64,000 nucleotides of DNA from Polyangiaceae bacterium (GCA_020633205.1 JACKEB010000011.1:372001-436000); one strand, 5' to 3'. Shown: positions 24,307 to 33,403, numbered from the stretch's first letter. Translations and numbers: made by a program. The notes: a model not told the origin generated them from the letters alone.

Positions 24307-25607
24307 GGCGGCGGTCGCGCGCTTGGTGGAGCTTTGCGGCTTTGGTTGCTTGTTCTCCGCACGCGCGCGAACCCGGCGTCGCGCCCCCAGCACCTGTAGC
24401 GAGCGTTGCCCCCGCCGAGACTCAAGAGGCGGAACAACCAGCGGCGCCAGCGGACCCCTTTGCTGGAACGCTGCTCGAAGTGGCGGCTGCGCGGGGCCTT
24501 GCAGTGAAGGGACGAGTCATCGGGCGGCGTGTCACTCGCGACGAGATGCTCGACGAAGTGGACCGCGAGATCGCCAATGAGGTGCCGAAGCGGGCGCTCG
24601 ATGGCACCCAGGAGATCCTGGTGGCGCTGAACATGGCGCCGACCGACTTCGACTACGGCGCGGCGATCCGGGGTGTGATGACAGCGAAGCTTGCAGGCTT
24701 CTATCAGCCCCGCACGAAGACCATGTTTCTGGCTCAAGACCTGCCCGTGATGGAGCAGATCATCACGCTGAATCATGAGCTGGTCCACGCGCTCCAGGAC
24801 CAGCACTTCGATCTCGGCACCAAGCTCGACTATCGTGACGATGCTGGCGACGAGCAAGCCGCGCTCCACGCATTGGCCGAAGGAGACGCAACCAGCCTCA
24901 TGGTCGACCTAATGGTACGACCGCAGGGCAAGACGGCACTGGATATCCCTGGGGATATTCTAGAGGGCGCGGAGGAACTACCGCCGGAGGCTGGCAAGGT
25001 GCCCGGGATCATCGTGCGGTCCATCGTGGCGCCCTACCGCGACGGACTCAGCTTTGTTCACCACCTGAGGAATCGCGGCGGCTGGCGGGCGGTGGATGCC
25101 GCGTGGAAACGGCAGCCGAAGAGCACCGAGCAGATTATCCATCCGGAAAAGTACGCGTCGGACGAGCCGCCTTTGCATGTGGAATTGCCCCGGCCGCCAG
25201 GGGCTGGCTGGGCGGACACGTACCACGACGTGATGGGCGAGCAGTCGGTTCGGGTGCTGCTGGAGGAGTGGCTGGATCACCCCACCAGCGTGCTGGCCGC
25301 CAGTGGCTGGGGTGGCGATCGCATCGCGGTGTACGCCAAGGGCGATGAGCGGGCGGTCGCCTGGCTGATGCGTTGGGACGATGAGCAACAGGCGAAGCGC
25401 TTGGAAGACGCACTGCGTAAGGGCTACCGATTGAAGGCGGGGTGCGGACGAGGGCAGCGCGGAGCGATCGCTCTCGAGCGCAAGGGCGCCTGGTTAGCAC
25501 TAGCCGTCGGTCCCTACCCCGTCTCTGGGAAGGCCGCGCAAAACTGCGCGAAATCCCTGGGTTGGGCGCGCGAGGTGCTGAAGCACGCGGCGCTGGGTTC
25601 CGATTGA
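24303..25607 (+). CDS. Putative zinc metallopeptidase lipoprotein
   Basis: This 434-residue protein overlaps rpe by four bases. Its signal ends in ALVAC, a lipobox, followed by an Ala/Pro-rich linker. Around residues 157-165 lies NHELVHALQDQHF, containing the HExxH zinc motif. A plausible third ligand lies in ALAEGDATS some 30 residues later, giving a gluzincin-like arrangement. The remainder has no clear family. I infer a periplasmic or outer-membrane-attached peptidase. The link with a sugar-phosphate epimerase may be only transcriptional. Confidence 0.7.
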   Translation: MRRRSRAWWSFAALVACSPHAREPGVAPPAPVASVAPAETQEAEQPAAPADPFAGTLLEVAAARGLAVKGRVIGRRVTRDEMLDEVDREIANEVPKRALDGTQEILVALNMAPTDFDYGAAIRGVMTAKLAGFYQPRTKTMFLAQDLPVMEQIITLNHELVHALQDQHFDLGTKLDYRDDAGDEQAALHALAEGDATSLMVDLMVRPQGKTALDIPGDILEGAEELPPEAGKVPGIIVRSIVAPYRDGLSFVHHLRNRGGWRAVDAAWKRQPKSTEQIIHPEKYASDEPPLHVELPRPPGAGWADTYHDVMGEQSVRVLLEEWLDHPTSVLAASGWGGDRIAVYAKGDERAVAWLMRWDDEQQAKRLEDALRKGYRLKAGCGRGQRGAIALERKGAWLALAVGPYPVSGKAAQNCAKSLGWAREVLKHAALGSD

Positions 25608-25757
25608 CCCGGTAAAGTGCGACCCAGGTCATGCGCGCCCCAGGGGGTCGCCATGTCAATTCCATCACTTGGCCGGCACTTGCGTTGGCACGGATGGTGC
25701 TTATGTCTTTGCACCTGTAACGAGTCGCACCTCTGCGGCGTTGGTTGGAACAAAGAC

Positions 25758-26210
25758 ATGGCACCCCTCCCCCCCATCCCCAAAAGCGTCAGAAACGCCG
25801 CAACCGGCGTCTCCTGGCTCGCTTTGGTGGCCGCAACGAGCCTTGGGGTGGCCGAGGTGGAGCAAGTCAAAGCCCGGGTAAGTTCTGCCGAAGTGGCGGA
25901 CGAAGTCGGGGCCCAGCGACTGATTGTCCAGACCTACGACGTTCGCGATCTGCGGCCCGGAACGGCCACGCCGGTTGCTGGAGCCCGTCCCATCGCGAGC
26001 ATCCAACGCTCCGTAACTGCAGAGGACCTGCGGCGCGGCGTTGAGGTCAGCCTGGTCAGTCTGGGCGAGGTCGGCGAAGGTCAAATCCTGGTCGCCTGGG
26101 TGGAACGTGGCGAAGCGGACCTGGAGTACGACGGCATGCTGGCCAAGCCGTCCGCCTCGGCGCGCTTCAGCACCGTCGAAGGCGACCCCGTTCGGCTCGA
26201 CCTCGCCTGA
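25758..26210 (+). CDS. Hypothetical secreted or anchored protein
   Basis: The ATG at 25758 gives a 150-residue protein. Its N-terminal hydrophobic segment (TGVSWLALVAATSLGVAE) could be a signal or anchor. The frame extends upstream to 25617, but that part is Cys/His-rich and unconvincing. The mature part is mixed alpha/beta with VEVSLVSLGEVGEGQILVAWV. No family is recognised. It is followed by a clear hairpin shared with the convergent transglutaminase operon. Confidence 0.5.
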   Translation: MAPLPPIPKSVRNAATGVSWLALVAATSLGVAEVEQVKARVSSAEVADEVGAQRLIVQTYDVRDLRPGTATPVAGARPIASIQRSVTAEDLRRGVEVSLVSLGEVGEGQILVAWVERGEADLEYDGMLAKPSASARFSTVEGDPVRLDLA

Positions 26211-26319
26211 GCGTGCGTCAGCAACCGCACGCTGTGATCGTTTGGACACGCCTGCTGTGACAGCGTAGTCACGGGTGCGACGTCAGAGCACCATCAGTCG
26301 GCCAGTGGGCTGACCCTTT

Positions 26320-26341
26320 CTGAAACGGAAGGCCGTTTCAG
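26320..26341. terminator. Bidirectional terminator hairpin
   Basis: CTGAAACGG and CCGTTTCAG form a perfect 9-bp stem around an AAGG loop. It lies between two convergent genes, 110 bp after the plus-strand stop and 23 bp after the minus-strand stop. The flanking T-tracts are short. Confidence 0.6.
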
Positions 26342-26363
26342 ATGTGAACGGTGTGAACACCGG

Positions 26364-28514
26364 TCAAGCGGCCGCGGCGGTGGGTGGCTCTTCCTTGAGG
26401 GCCCGTACACGAAGGTTGTAGTCCCGCGCGGTCTCGACATCGAGCTCTCGCCCACCGAAGCGGACCTCGAGATAGATCTCCGTCAAGGCGAGGACTTCGT
26501 CCGCCAGGGGATGCTTCAGTGCTTGCAGGTTCCTGGCGTGGCGCAGCGGCGGGACCGACGGGGGACGCGGAATGCCCCGCTTCAGCAAAGCGCCCTCAAC
26601 CATCTCGTACAGGTTCATCGCGCGCTTGGTGGCAAGTAGCTTGTGGGTCGTTTCCGTGCGGGTGGATTTGCGCTGGCGACGCGAGCGCCGGAACCAGTAG
26701 ACGCTGAGACCAAGCAGCAACGCTCCAGCGCCCAGTGCGCCCAGCCGCCTTGGGGAACCCATCGGCCCGCTAAGGAATGAAGATCGGCTGCGCACGCTCG
26801 AGTAGGTGCGACTGACCGAGTTCAAGAGCCCCACCTGCTGCTGCAGGTCGTAGCCCACGACATGGCGATTCCAGCGCTGAGCGGACGCCTCGACGAAGTC
26901 ACGCACGAAGGCTAGCGCCCCATTCAGTTCGCTACGGGGAGCTGAGTTTCCTGGCGGGGTCGGATCGAAGCGAGTCCAGCCCTTCTTGGGTAGGTAGACC
27001 TCGACCCAGCTGTGGGCGTCGCCTTGGCGGACGGCGTAGAAGTGCCCGAAGCGGTTGTAGGTGCCGCCGATGAACCCGGTCACGTTGCGGCTCGGAACCG
27101 AGAGGGTCCGCAGCAGTACCGCCATCGCCGTCGAGTAGAACTCGCAGTGGCCGCGCTTCGACTCGAACAAGAAGTGGTCTAGGGGGTTCTCCTGAGAGCC
27201 CGACGGCGACGCGAGGTCGTAACTGTATTCGGTACGCAGCTTCGTCTCGATGATCTTGGCCTGCTTCGCCGGATCCGTCTCGCTTCCCACCCAGTCGCGC
27301 GCCAGCTGGGCCACCCGTCCAGGCAAGCTCGGAGGCAGCGCGAGATAGCGCTGACGTTCGGTGGCTTGGAGCTCACTCACCGGCGCGGGCACGCTGGTGG
27401 GCGTCCAGACCTCGTAGCGTACGCCTCGCTCGTCTCGCGTGCGGTACTTGAACTCGCCTTCGGGCCCGGAGAAGAGCAGCGGGCTACCTCCAACCGTCGT
27501 TTCCCCGCGGTTTGCGAGATGGATCGCAACGGCGTCGGGCGGCAGAAACACGACCGGCGGGTCGATCGGCTCCAGGTCGATCGTCATGTGGCGATCGCTC
27601 GGGTCCGGCGCGCGGCTGATCAGGTAGTTGCCGTCTTCGCGCGCCGCGGGCACTCGCAACACCTGGGTGCGCGACCACGAGCGGCCGTCGTACTTGTCGA
27701 AGGCGGTGCCGCGCAGATACAGCGCGAGGCGAGGCGGCGGGTTCTCCGGAAGCCCATCGTACTCGATACGCATGGCGATGGTCGGATCGCTGCGGAGCTT
27801 GCCAACCCCGCCAAGGTCGACGCGATCGCTGAAGCCGATCATGCGCTCTGCTCTGCCGTGATTCAGAAGCAACAGCGAAAGCCCCACGCGCGGGAACATC
27901 ACGAAGATGATCGCGGTGAAGATGAAGATCGGTACCGACAGCAAGCAGGTGAAGAGCAGGAACTGTTTGCCGATCACGCGCCGGCTACGCAGGATGCGCG
28001 GCACGTCGACAGGGAGCCCGGTGCGGTCCCGCGCGCCTTGGCGGTAGTTTCCTTCCACCTCCCGCCGCAAGTGGCTCAGCACCAGCGCGCCTGGCGCGAC
28101 GACCAAGAAGCCGAGGAAGCACAGGCCATAGGCGAGTCCAGTCCCCAGCACGGTGCCCGCGATCAGGTGGAGCAGCGCCAGGACAATCACCTGCTGGTCG
28201 TGAGCTGCACCCCGCCGCGTGGCGAGACGGACGATCTGCAACGCCGCCGCGAACTCGATGGCCAGCTGCAGCACGGGTGCGCCGAGGAACAGCCGGGCCG
28301 CCTGAGTCAGCAGGAGGAGGATTGGCGCCGCGACACCCAACTGCCGAATCGGAGTGCGGTCCTGCCAACGCTCGGGGATGAGCATCGAACCCAGCAGGCC
28401 CACCAGCATCACGATGCTGACACCGCGCCCAAGCTCACCGCTCGTGATGAGCGAGAGCAAGCCGAGGGCGGCTAGTGCATCGGTCATGATGCGATGGATC
28501 AGCCCGAACCTCAC
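26364..28514 (-). CDS. TgpA-type membrane transglutaminase (DUF3488)
   Basis: This 716-residue inner-membrane protein has about six hydrophobic segments in the first 220 residues. A periplasmic transglutaminase domain follows, with Cys in GHCEFYSTAMAVLLR (~residue 455), His in DAHSWVEVY and Asp in RFDPTPPG forming the expected catalytic triad. One more membrane helix (LGALGAGALLLGLSVYWF) precedes a cytoplasmic tail of about 100 residues. It is the last gene of an operon with moxR and DUF58 genes and overlaps the DUF58 stop by four bases. The trio is a widespread module. TgpA is essential in Pseudomonas, but its substrate is unsettled. Confidence 0.9.
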   Translation of the reverse strand: MRFGLIHRIMTDALAALGLLSLITSGELGRGVSIVMLVGLLGSMLIPERWQDRTPIRQLGVAAPILLLLTQAARLFLGAPVLQLAIEFAAALQIVRLATRRGAAHDQQVIVLALLHLIAGTVLGTGLAYGLCFLGFLVVAPGALVLSHLRREVEGNYRQGARDRTGLPVDVPRILRSRRVIGKQFLLFTCLLSVPIFIFTAIIFVMFPRVGLSLLLLNHGRAERMIGFSDRVDLGGVGKLRSDPTIAMRIEYDGLPENPPPRLALYLRGTAFDKYDGRSWSRTQVLRVPAAREDGNYLISRAPDPSDRHMTIDLEPIDPPVVFLPPDAVAIHLANRGETTVGGSPLLFSGPEGEFKYRTRDERGVRYEVWTPTSVPAPVSELQATERQRYLALPPSLPGRVAQLARDWVGSETDPAKQAKIIETKLRTEYSYDLASPSGSQENPLDHFLFESKRGHCEFYSTAMAVLLRTLSVPSRNVTGFIGGTYNRFGHFYAVRQGDAHSWVEVYLPKKGWTRFDPTPPGNSAPRSELNGALAFVRDFVEASAQRWNRHVVGYDLQQQVGLLNSVSRTYSSVRSRSSFLSGPMGSPRRLGALGAGALLLGLSVYWFRRSRRQRKSTRTETTHKLLATKRAMNLYEMVEGALLKRGIPRPPSVPPLRHARNLQALKHPLADEVLALTEIYLEVRFGGRELDVETARDYNLRVRALKEEPPTAAAA

Positions 28515-29602
28515 GCGGCCTCCTGCTCGCTACGGGATGGCTTGCTGGGAGCAGGGTCGTCTTCCTTCGGCTCCGCCGGCTTGGCCTCGAGGAGCGCCAA
28601 GAAGCGCAGGATGGGATCGGCGCCGATCGAGCCGTTGGCCCGAGCGCGCTCCCCGGTCGTAGTACGCACCGTCACGGCGTCCCCTCGCTTCAGGTGCGCC
28701 ACGGCCCGCGAGGCCACGTCGCGGATGCGTCGCTCGAAGCGCTGCAGCCACTCATCGTCAGGTGTTTCCCCGAGGAAGGTAACGTCGAGAACTTGTTCAA
28801 CGTTACGCTGGGTCTCCCGGGCGCGTTCTCGCAGCACCATCTGCCCCATGTTTGCGCTCTTGCGCCAGTAGATGTCTCGCGGGTCGTCCCCTTCCCGCAT
28901 TGGGCGCACCGTCAAGATGTCATCTCCCGAGCCTCGCGCGACGGCGCCCACCGCACCGCCGCGCTGGCCGCTGGCTGCTGGCGGAAGCCGCACTGGGTCG
29001 ACTGCGGGGTAGATGATCAGTTCCCCGTCTGCGGCCAGCTCTCGCGACTTCTCGAAGAGCCCGAACGGAAAGCGCGTTGCCACGCGGAAACCAATGTGGT
29101 GGTCGCGGCCACGTCGCGCGGGCGTGCGGCGGTAGGCGGCGACTTGCGCGGACCGCGGGCTGATCTTGAGGAAGAAGCAGCGTTTGTCTGCTGGCTGGCC
29201 TGCGCGCAGATCCTCGATCTCGATGGCGTAGCTCGGGATGCGCTTCTTGTGGTTGTAGACTTCGATCTCCACCAAGTGGGGCCGCCCAACTTGCGCGCGC
29301 GGCGGCAGGCGACGGACGACAGTCAGCGCTCGCAGGCTCAGTTCGCTCATCACGCCCGAGACGACGATGAGGCTGAGCAACATGCCGAGCAACAGGTAGA
29401 GCAAGTTGTTGCCGGTGTTGATGGCGGCAAACCCCACCCCGAAGGTGATGCCGATGAAGTACTTCCCTTCGCGGGTCAGCTTCAGGCGCCGGGGCGGCCT
29501 GAAGCGCGCGTACAGCCTGCGTAGCTTGCCTGCTTCGGGTGGAAGTGGGCGCCGCAGCGAGCGCTGCACTTTGGGATGGAGGGACAGCCGGCCGACTGCC
29601 AC
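28511..29602 (-). CDS. DUF58 domain membrane protein
   Basis: This 363-residue protein has two adjacent membrane helices near the N-terminus (about residues 50-90, FIGITFGVGFAAI and LLYLLLGMLLSLIVV). A beta-rich stretch is followed by the DUF58 signature VRPMREGDDPRDIYWRKSA at about residue 230. DUF58 has a von Willebrand A-like fold and normally works with the MoxR ATPase encoded directly upstream. The gap to moxR is six bases, and the stop overlaps the transglutaminase start. A role in assembling or activating envelope components is inferred from the known module. Confidence 0.9.
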   Translation of the reverse strand: MAVGRLSLHPKVQRSLRRPLPPEAGKLRRLYARFRPPRRLKLTREGKYFIGITFGVGFAAINTGNNLLYLLLGMLLSLIVVSGVMSELSLRALTVVRRLPPRAQVGRPHLVEIEVYNHKKRIPSYAIEIEDLRAGQPADKRCFFLKISPRSAQVAAYRRTPARRGRDHHIGFRVATRFPFGLFEKSRELAADGELIIYPAVDPVRLPPAASGQRGGAVGAVARGSGDDILTVRPMREGDDPRDIYWRKSANMGQMVLRERARETQRNVEQVLDVTFLGETPDDEWLQRFERRIRDVASRAVAHLKRGDAVTVRTTTGERARANGSIGADPILRFLALLEAKPAEPKEDDPAPSKPSRSEQEAA

Positions 29603-29608
29603 GTCACC

Positions 29609-30583
29609 TCACAGAGGCGTGGGCACGCGCGCGACGACATCGCGCACCGCAGCCTCGGCCTCTTCACGACTGGGAACGTAACCCTCTGCGTGGGCAGCCA
29701 GACGCACCCGGTGAGCGAGCACCGGCACCGCCAGTTCGTAGATATCGTCGGCGATGCAGTAGCGCCGTCCGTGGAGCAGCGCGCGGGCCCGAGCAGCGCG
29801 CGAGAGGTTCATGCCCGCCCGGGTGGACGCACCCAGGGCCAGCGTCGGAGTCGAGCGCGTCGAGGCAATCAGGGCCTGAAGGTAGGTAGCCAGCGAGTTG
29901 TCGACATCCACTCGCATCACGTGGCGCTGGAGCTCCACTAGGGACTGGGGGTCCAGCACCTGAGCGACGCGGTCGACGCGATCCCCGTCGGGGTTCAGCA
30001 TCAGACGCGCTTCGACCTCCGGCGGAGGATAGCCGATGCGAATGCGCACCATGAAGCGGTCGAGCTGGCTCTCAGGTAGCGGGAAGGTGCCGGTGAAGTC
30101 CTGAGGATTCTGCGTGGCAATTACGAGGAAGGGATCTGGGAGCGGGATGGTTTGCCCATCCAGCGACACCTGGCCTTCGTTCATTGCCTCGAGCAGAGCG
30201 GACTGTGTGCGCGGGCTCGCGCGGTTGATCTCGTCGGCGAGCAGCAGGTTGCTGAAGATGGGCCCCTGCTTCAGCACGAAGTCCCCTTGATGCTGATTGA
30301 AGACAGAAACACCAAGCACATCGCTGGGCAGCAGATCGCTGGTGAACTGAACGCGGCTCATCTCCCCCCCGACCGCTCGGGCGATGGCGCGAGCCAGGGT
30401 CGTCTTTCCCACCCCGGGCACGTCTTCGATGAGCACATGACCGCGCGCCAAGAGCGCAACCAAGGCGAGCTCAACCGCGCGGGGCTTGCCCTCCAACGCG
30501 TGCTCCACCGCTCGCCGCAGATCGACGAGGCGCTCAAGGTATTGAGAGTCCGCTGCGACCGCGGAAGTGGTCATCGTGCGCAT
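29609..30583 (-). CDS. MoxR-family AAA+ ATPase
   Basis: This 324-residue ATPase has Walker A PGVGKTTLA at about residues 56-64. It also has the MoxR-specific LLPSDVLGVSVFNQ with FVLKQGPIFSNLLLADEINRASP (Walker B) and sensor-1 LVIATQNP. The C-terminal lid contains LGASTRAGMNLSRAAR. MoxR proteins act as chaperone-like ATPases that activate partner proteins carrying von Willebrand A-type domains, here the DUF58 protein. As first gene of the operon its promoter should lie within 30584-30770. A start at ATG three codons later is possible. Confidence 0.93.
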   Translation of the reverse strand: MRTMTTSAVAADSQYLERLVDLRRAVEHALEGKPRAVELALVALLARGHVLIEDVPGVGKTTLARAIARAVGGEMSRVQFTSDLLPSDVLGVSVFNQHQGDFVLKQGPIFSNLLLADEINRASPRTQSALLEAMNEGQVSLDGQTIPLPDPFLVIATQNPQDFTGTFPLPESQLDRFMVRIRIGYPPPEVEARLMLNPDGDRVDRVAQVLDPQSLVELQRHVMRVDVDNSLATYLQALIASTRSTPTLALGASTRAGMNLSRAARARALLHGRRYCIADDIYELAVPVLAHRVRLAAHAEGYVPSREEAEAAVRDVVARVPTPL

Positions 30584-30915
30584 CGTAGCACGGGAGGGTC
30601 AGCCTGCTTGCATCTGTGATGGGCAAGTGGATGGGATGCCGGGTTTTTTTGCCGCATGCAGCTTGGGTGTGGGTTGGGTCGGTGGAGGTTCGTGCCGAGA
30701 TCGGCCTCCAGTTGACGTTTGGTCGCGTCGAGGGGGTGGCTCGCTTTAGCCACTGAGTTGGGTCGGCGAGGTCGGTGTTCCACGATTCGACATGCGCACG
30801 CGTAGCGACTGGGGTGCGTGATTGGACCCAACGCAGCTTCAGCTTCTTGGTGGTCTTCGGGTTGGGAGCTTGTTTCTTCGCGCGGGTCGGGTTTCCGATG
30901 CCAAGATGCGCCCCA
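30584..30915. other. Divergent intergenic region, moxR / ABC ATPase
   Basis: About 330 bases lack a convincing gene. The region has a T-run (TTTTTTT near 30646) and G/T-rich plus-strand sequence. It must hold promoters for both flanking genes. ORFs crossing it are Arg/Ser-rich shadows. Confidence 0.4.
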
Positions 30916-31587
30916 ATGAGCCGTGTCGAGCGCGTCGAGGTCGAGGGCGTGACCCGGACATTTGGGACGACCCTCGCGCTCCGCGGAGTCAGTGCGAGTT
31001 TTCCCGCTGGGCAGGTCACGGTGCTCGAGGGTCCGAACGGCGCCGGGAAGTCGACGCTGCTTGGCATCCTCGGGACGTTGATTCAGCCCACCAGCGGGAA
31101 GGTGAAGTACCTACCTTTCGCGGATACGGCCAGTGTGCGTAGCCACCTGGGATGGCTAGCCCACGATTCGCACTGCTATCGAGAGCTGAGTGGGCGCGAG
31201 AACGTCGAGCTCGCAGCGGCGCTTCACGGATGCGGCAAGGCACGGGTCCAGCAAAGCCTCGAGCGCGTCGGTGCGCTGACTTTTTGCGATCGACCCGTCT
31301 CCACCCTCAGCCGCGGCCAGCGCCAACGGGTTGCACTGGCTCGAGCGTTGGTACACCAGCCGAGCCTACTGCTACTGGACGAGCCCTCCTCGGGGCTCGA
31401 CGCGGGCAGCGTGAAGCGTCTGCTGGAGCTGGTGGACGAAGAGCGTCAGCGAGGGGCGGTGGTGGTGATGGTCAGTCACTCGCGGGGCATTGCCACCCGC
31501 ATCGCTGACCGCATCGTGCGCTTGGAGAACGGCCGCGTCCACAGCGTGACCGAGGATGTGGTGGTCGAGGGCAGCCTCGAGGCGTAG
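30916..31587 (+). CDS. ABC transporter ATP-binding protein
   Basis: The 223-residue form starting at the ATG at 30916 (30898 is an alternative) is one ABC ATPase domain. It has Walker A GPNGAGKST, signature LSRGQRQRVALARAL, Walker B LLLLDEPSSGLD and a switch His in VMVSHS. It is compact, like the CcmA or bacitracin-export type. No permease gene is adjacent on either side, so its membrane partner must lie elsewhere. Upstream in-frame sequence lacks domain character and is excluded. Confidence 0.88.
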   Translation: MSRVERVEVEGVTRTFGTTLALRGVSASFPAGQVTVLEGPNGAGKSTLLGILGTLIQPTSGKVKYLPFADTASVRSHLGWLAHDSHCYRELSGRENVELAAALHGCGKARVQQSLERVGALTFCDRPVSTLSRGQRQRVALARALVHQPSLLLLDEPSSGLDAGSVKRLLELVDEERQRGAVVVMVSHSRGIATRIADRIVRLENGRVHSVTEDVVVEGSLEA

Positions 31588-31655
31588 CGGCGCCGCGGGC
31601 GTTTGTGTTGCCGCGCGGAAACGCGCGACCCATGCTTGGGTTTCGGCGGCGTTGG

Positions 31656-32315
31656 CTAGTGGCCAGCCCGAAAGGTCTCCTCCAGGTATCTCACCAGGGT
31701 CGGGGGTGAGGGAGCGCCGTGTGCGACTTCAAACACTGGCGCGGGCTGGAGCGCTCGCAGCTCTTCCGCGTTGCCGAGACGTTGTTCGCCGGCGGTGCCC
31801 TGGCTCAGTACGATGGCGTCTGCCGCTCTCGAGTGGGCAGCCAGTGCACGCTGGGTTGCCACCACATCGTGCAACACGCCAAGGCGGTCCGGGGCGACGA
31901 GCAGCACCCGACACTCGAACCCAGCTCGCAACGTTTCCGCGAGGTCAGCATTGAAGGTTTCCGTGGCGAGGGGGGAGAACGCGCCGCCCGCTGACTCCAC
32001 CAAGGCGCGTTCCCGCCCCAGAGCGCGAGCTGTCGCAGCCACCCACTTCCTGACTTCGAGGAGGTCGATCGGGCGGGCCATTCGGCGCGCCTCGAGATGG
32101 GGCGAGACTGGCCGCTCGAAGGCGTAGAGCGGCGGCTGGTAGTCGTGGTTGGCGGCGCGGCTGAGGGCGGCGGCGTCTTCCGCCTGGTTGCCCGGCGTTA
32201 CTCCCGTTTCCACCGGCTTCAGGGCACAGCACCCTGGCCACGCTTTTGCCAGGCCGCGACTGACGTAGGTCTTGCCTATCTCTGTTCCGGTGCCGAGGAC
32301 GACCAGCGCTTCCAT
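31656..32315 (-). CDS. bioD: ATP-dependent dethiobiotin synthetase
   Basis: This 219-residue enzyme has the P-loop GTGTEIGKTY at residues 8-17. KPVETGV follows, then the DAAALSRAA segment, and ESAGGAFSPL, which resembles the family's GAGG loop. It converts 7,8-diaminononanoate to dethiobiotin, the penultimate biotin step. Its start lies inside the 3' end of bioF with a 40-base overlap, implying translational coupling. The later steps bioA and bioB are not in the window. Confidence 0.9.
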   Translation of the reverse strand: MEALVVLGTGTEIGKTYVSRGLAKAWPGCCALKPVETGVTPGNQAEDAAALSRAANHDYQPPLYAFERPVSPHLEARRMARPIDLLEVRKWVAATARALGRERALVESAGGAFSPLATETFNADLAETLRAGFECRVLLVAPDRLGVLHDVVATQRALAAHSRAADAIVLSQGTAGEQRLGNAEELRALQPAPVFEVAHGAPSPPTLVRYLEETFRAGH

Positions 32316-33403
32316 CCCGCGATCAGTAGCGTCGCCAAGTGGTCCAGTGCCAGGTCTTCCAGCTGAGGACGCAAGGTGATTCGCAACCGTGACGTGCCTT
32401 CAGGCACGGTTGGTGGGCGGATCGGCTGAACCAGGAAGCCCTGCGCGGTGAGGTCGATGGCCAGGTGTTGCGCCGCCTCAGTGCTTCCAAGGACTACCGG
32501 GACGATGGGGCCGACCAAGTAGTGTCGTGGGAACGGCAGCCCCGCCTCTCGAAGGCGACTGACCAGCGTCTGCGCCTTGCGGAGCAGGTCGCTACGTTCG
32601 CGGTCGCTGGCCTTCACCCGCTCGACCATTGGCAAGGTCTTCAGGGCGAGGAGGGGGCTAGTGGCCGTCGAGAACACCAGGCTACGGGCGCGATTCCAGA
32701 GGTAGGTTCTGAGTGTTTCGCTCCCAGCGACGAACGCGCCTGCGCTTCCAAGGGACTTTCCCAGGGTGCCAACCAATGCGTCTGGTTTCACTCCCGCCTC
32801 CGCACAGCGGCCAGCACCGACGGGCCCGTAGACTCCGAGCGCGTGGGCCTCGTCCACCAACCACCCGGCTCTGTGGTGCTCCGTCAGGGCCCGCAGGGTT
32901 CGGAGGTCGGGTCCATCCCCGTCCATCGAGTAGTAGCTCTCCGTGACGACCCAACGTCGTCGGCCCTGTTCTGCCTCGAGGGCGCGTTCGAGGTGTTCTA
33001 GCGAGTTGTGTTCGAGCACCACGACGCGGGCCCGGCTCAACCTGCAGCCGTCGATCAGGCTGGCGTGGTTGAGGGCGTCGCTGAAGATCACGTCTCCGGG
33101 CCCGGCGAGCGCCTGGATTAGGCCCACGTTGGCGGCGTAGCCTGACGAGAACAGAAGAGCCGCGGGGAGGGCGACCCAGTCGGCGAGGGCTCGCTCTAGG
33201 TCGAGGTGCTCCGTGGAAGTACCGTGAATCAGTCTCGACGCGCCGGCTCCGAGGGATGTTTCACGTGAAACATCTCGGGCGTAGCCCAGGTAGTCGTTGG
33301 TGGAGCAGTCCAGAAGCCCAGCCGCGGAGGGCACCGCGGGAACACGCAACAGGCCCGCTCGTTCGAGCGCCGCCAACTCATCGTCCAAGAACTCGAGAGC
33401 CAC
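32276..33403 (-). CDS. bioF: 8-amino-7-oxononanoate synthase
   Basis: This 375-residue PLP enzyme condenses pimeloyl thioester with alanine, the first committed biotin step. Family segments include DCSTNDYLGYA, GAGASRLIHGT, FSSGYAANVG, DALNHASLIDG, VDEAHALGVYG and the PLP lysine in VGTLGKSLGSAGA (Lys216). The length is normal. Codons for residues 44-49 (DVSRET) coincide with a perfect parS palindrome. That segment follows the conserved DYLG motif, so the coding constraint and the DNA-binding site overlap. It is followed by bioD with a long overlap. Confidence 0.92.
   Translation of the reverse strand: MALEFLDDELAALERAGLLRVPAVPSAAGLLDCSTNDYLGYARDVSRETSLGAGASRLIHGTSTEHLDLERALADWVALPAALLFSSGYAANVGLIQALAGPGDVIFSDALNHASLIDGCRLSRARVVVLEHNSLEHLERALEAEQGRRRWVVTESYYSMDGDGPDLRTLRALTEHHRAGWLVDEAHALGVYGPVGAGRCAEAGVKPDALVGTLGKSLGSAGAFVAGSETLRTYLWNRARSLVFSTATSPLLALKTLPMVERVKASDRERSDLLRKAQTLVSRLREAGLPFPRHYLVGPIVPVVLGSTEAAQHLAIDLTAQGFLVQPIRPPTVPEGTSRLRITLRPQLEDLALDHLATLLIAGWKRWSSSAPEQR
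33257..33272. promoter_or_regulatory. parS: parS chromosome-partitioning site
   Basis: TGTTTCACGTGAAACA is a perfect 16-bp palindrome, extended to 18 bp with flanking A/T, and equals the widely conserved bacterial parS consensus bound by ParB. It sits within the bioF coding sequence. The known role is to nucleate ParB-CTP clamps that the ParA and SMC systems use for origin segregation. Most chromosomal parS sites lie near oriC, so this locus is probably origin-proximal. No parA/parB genes are in the window. Confidence 0.9.
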
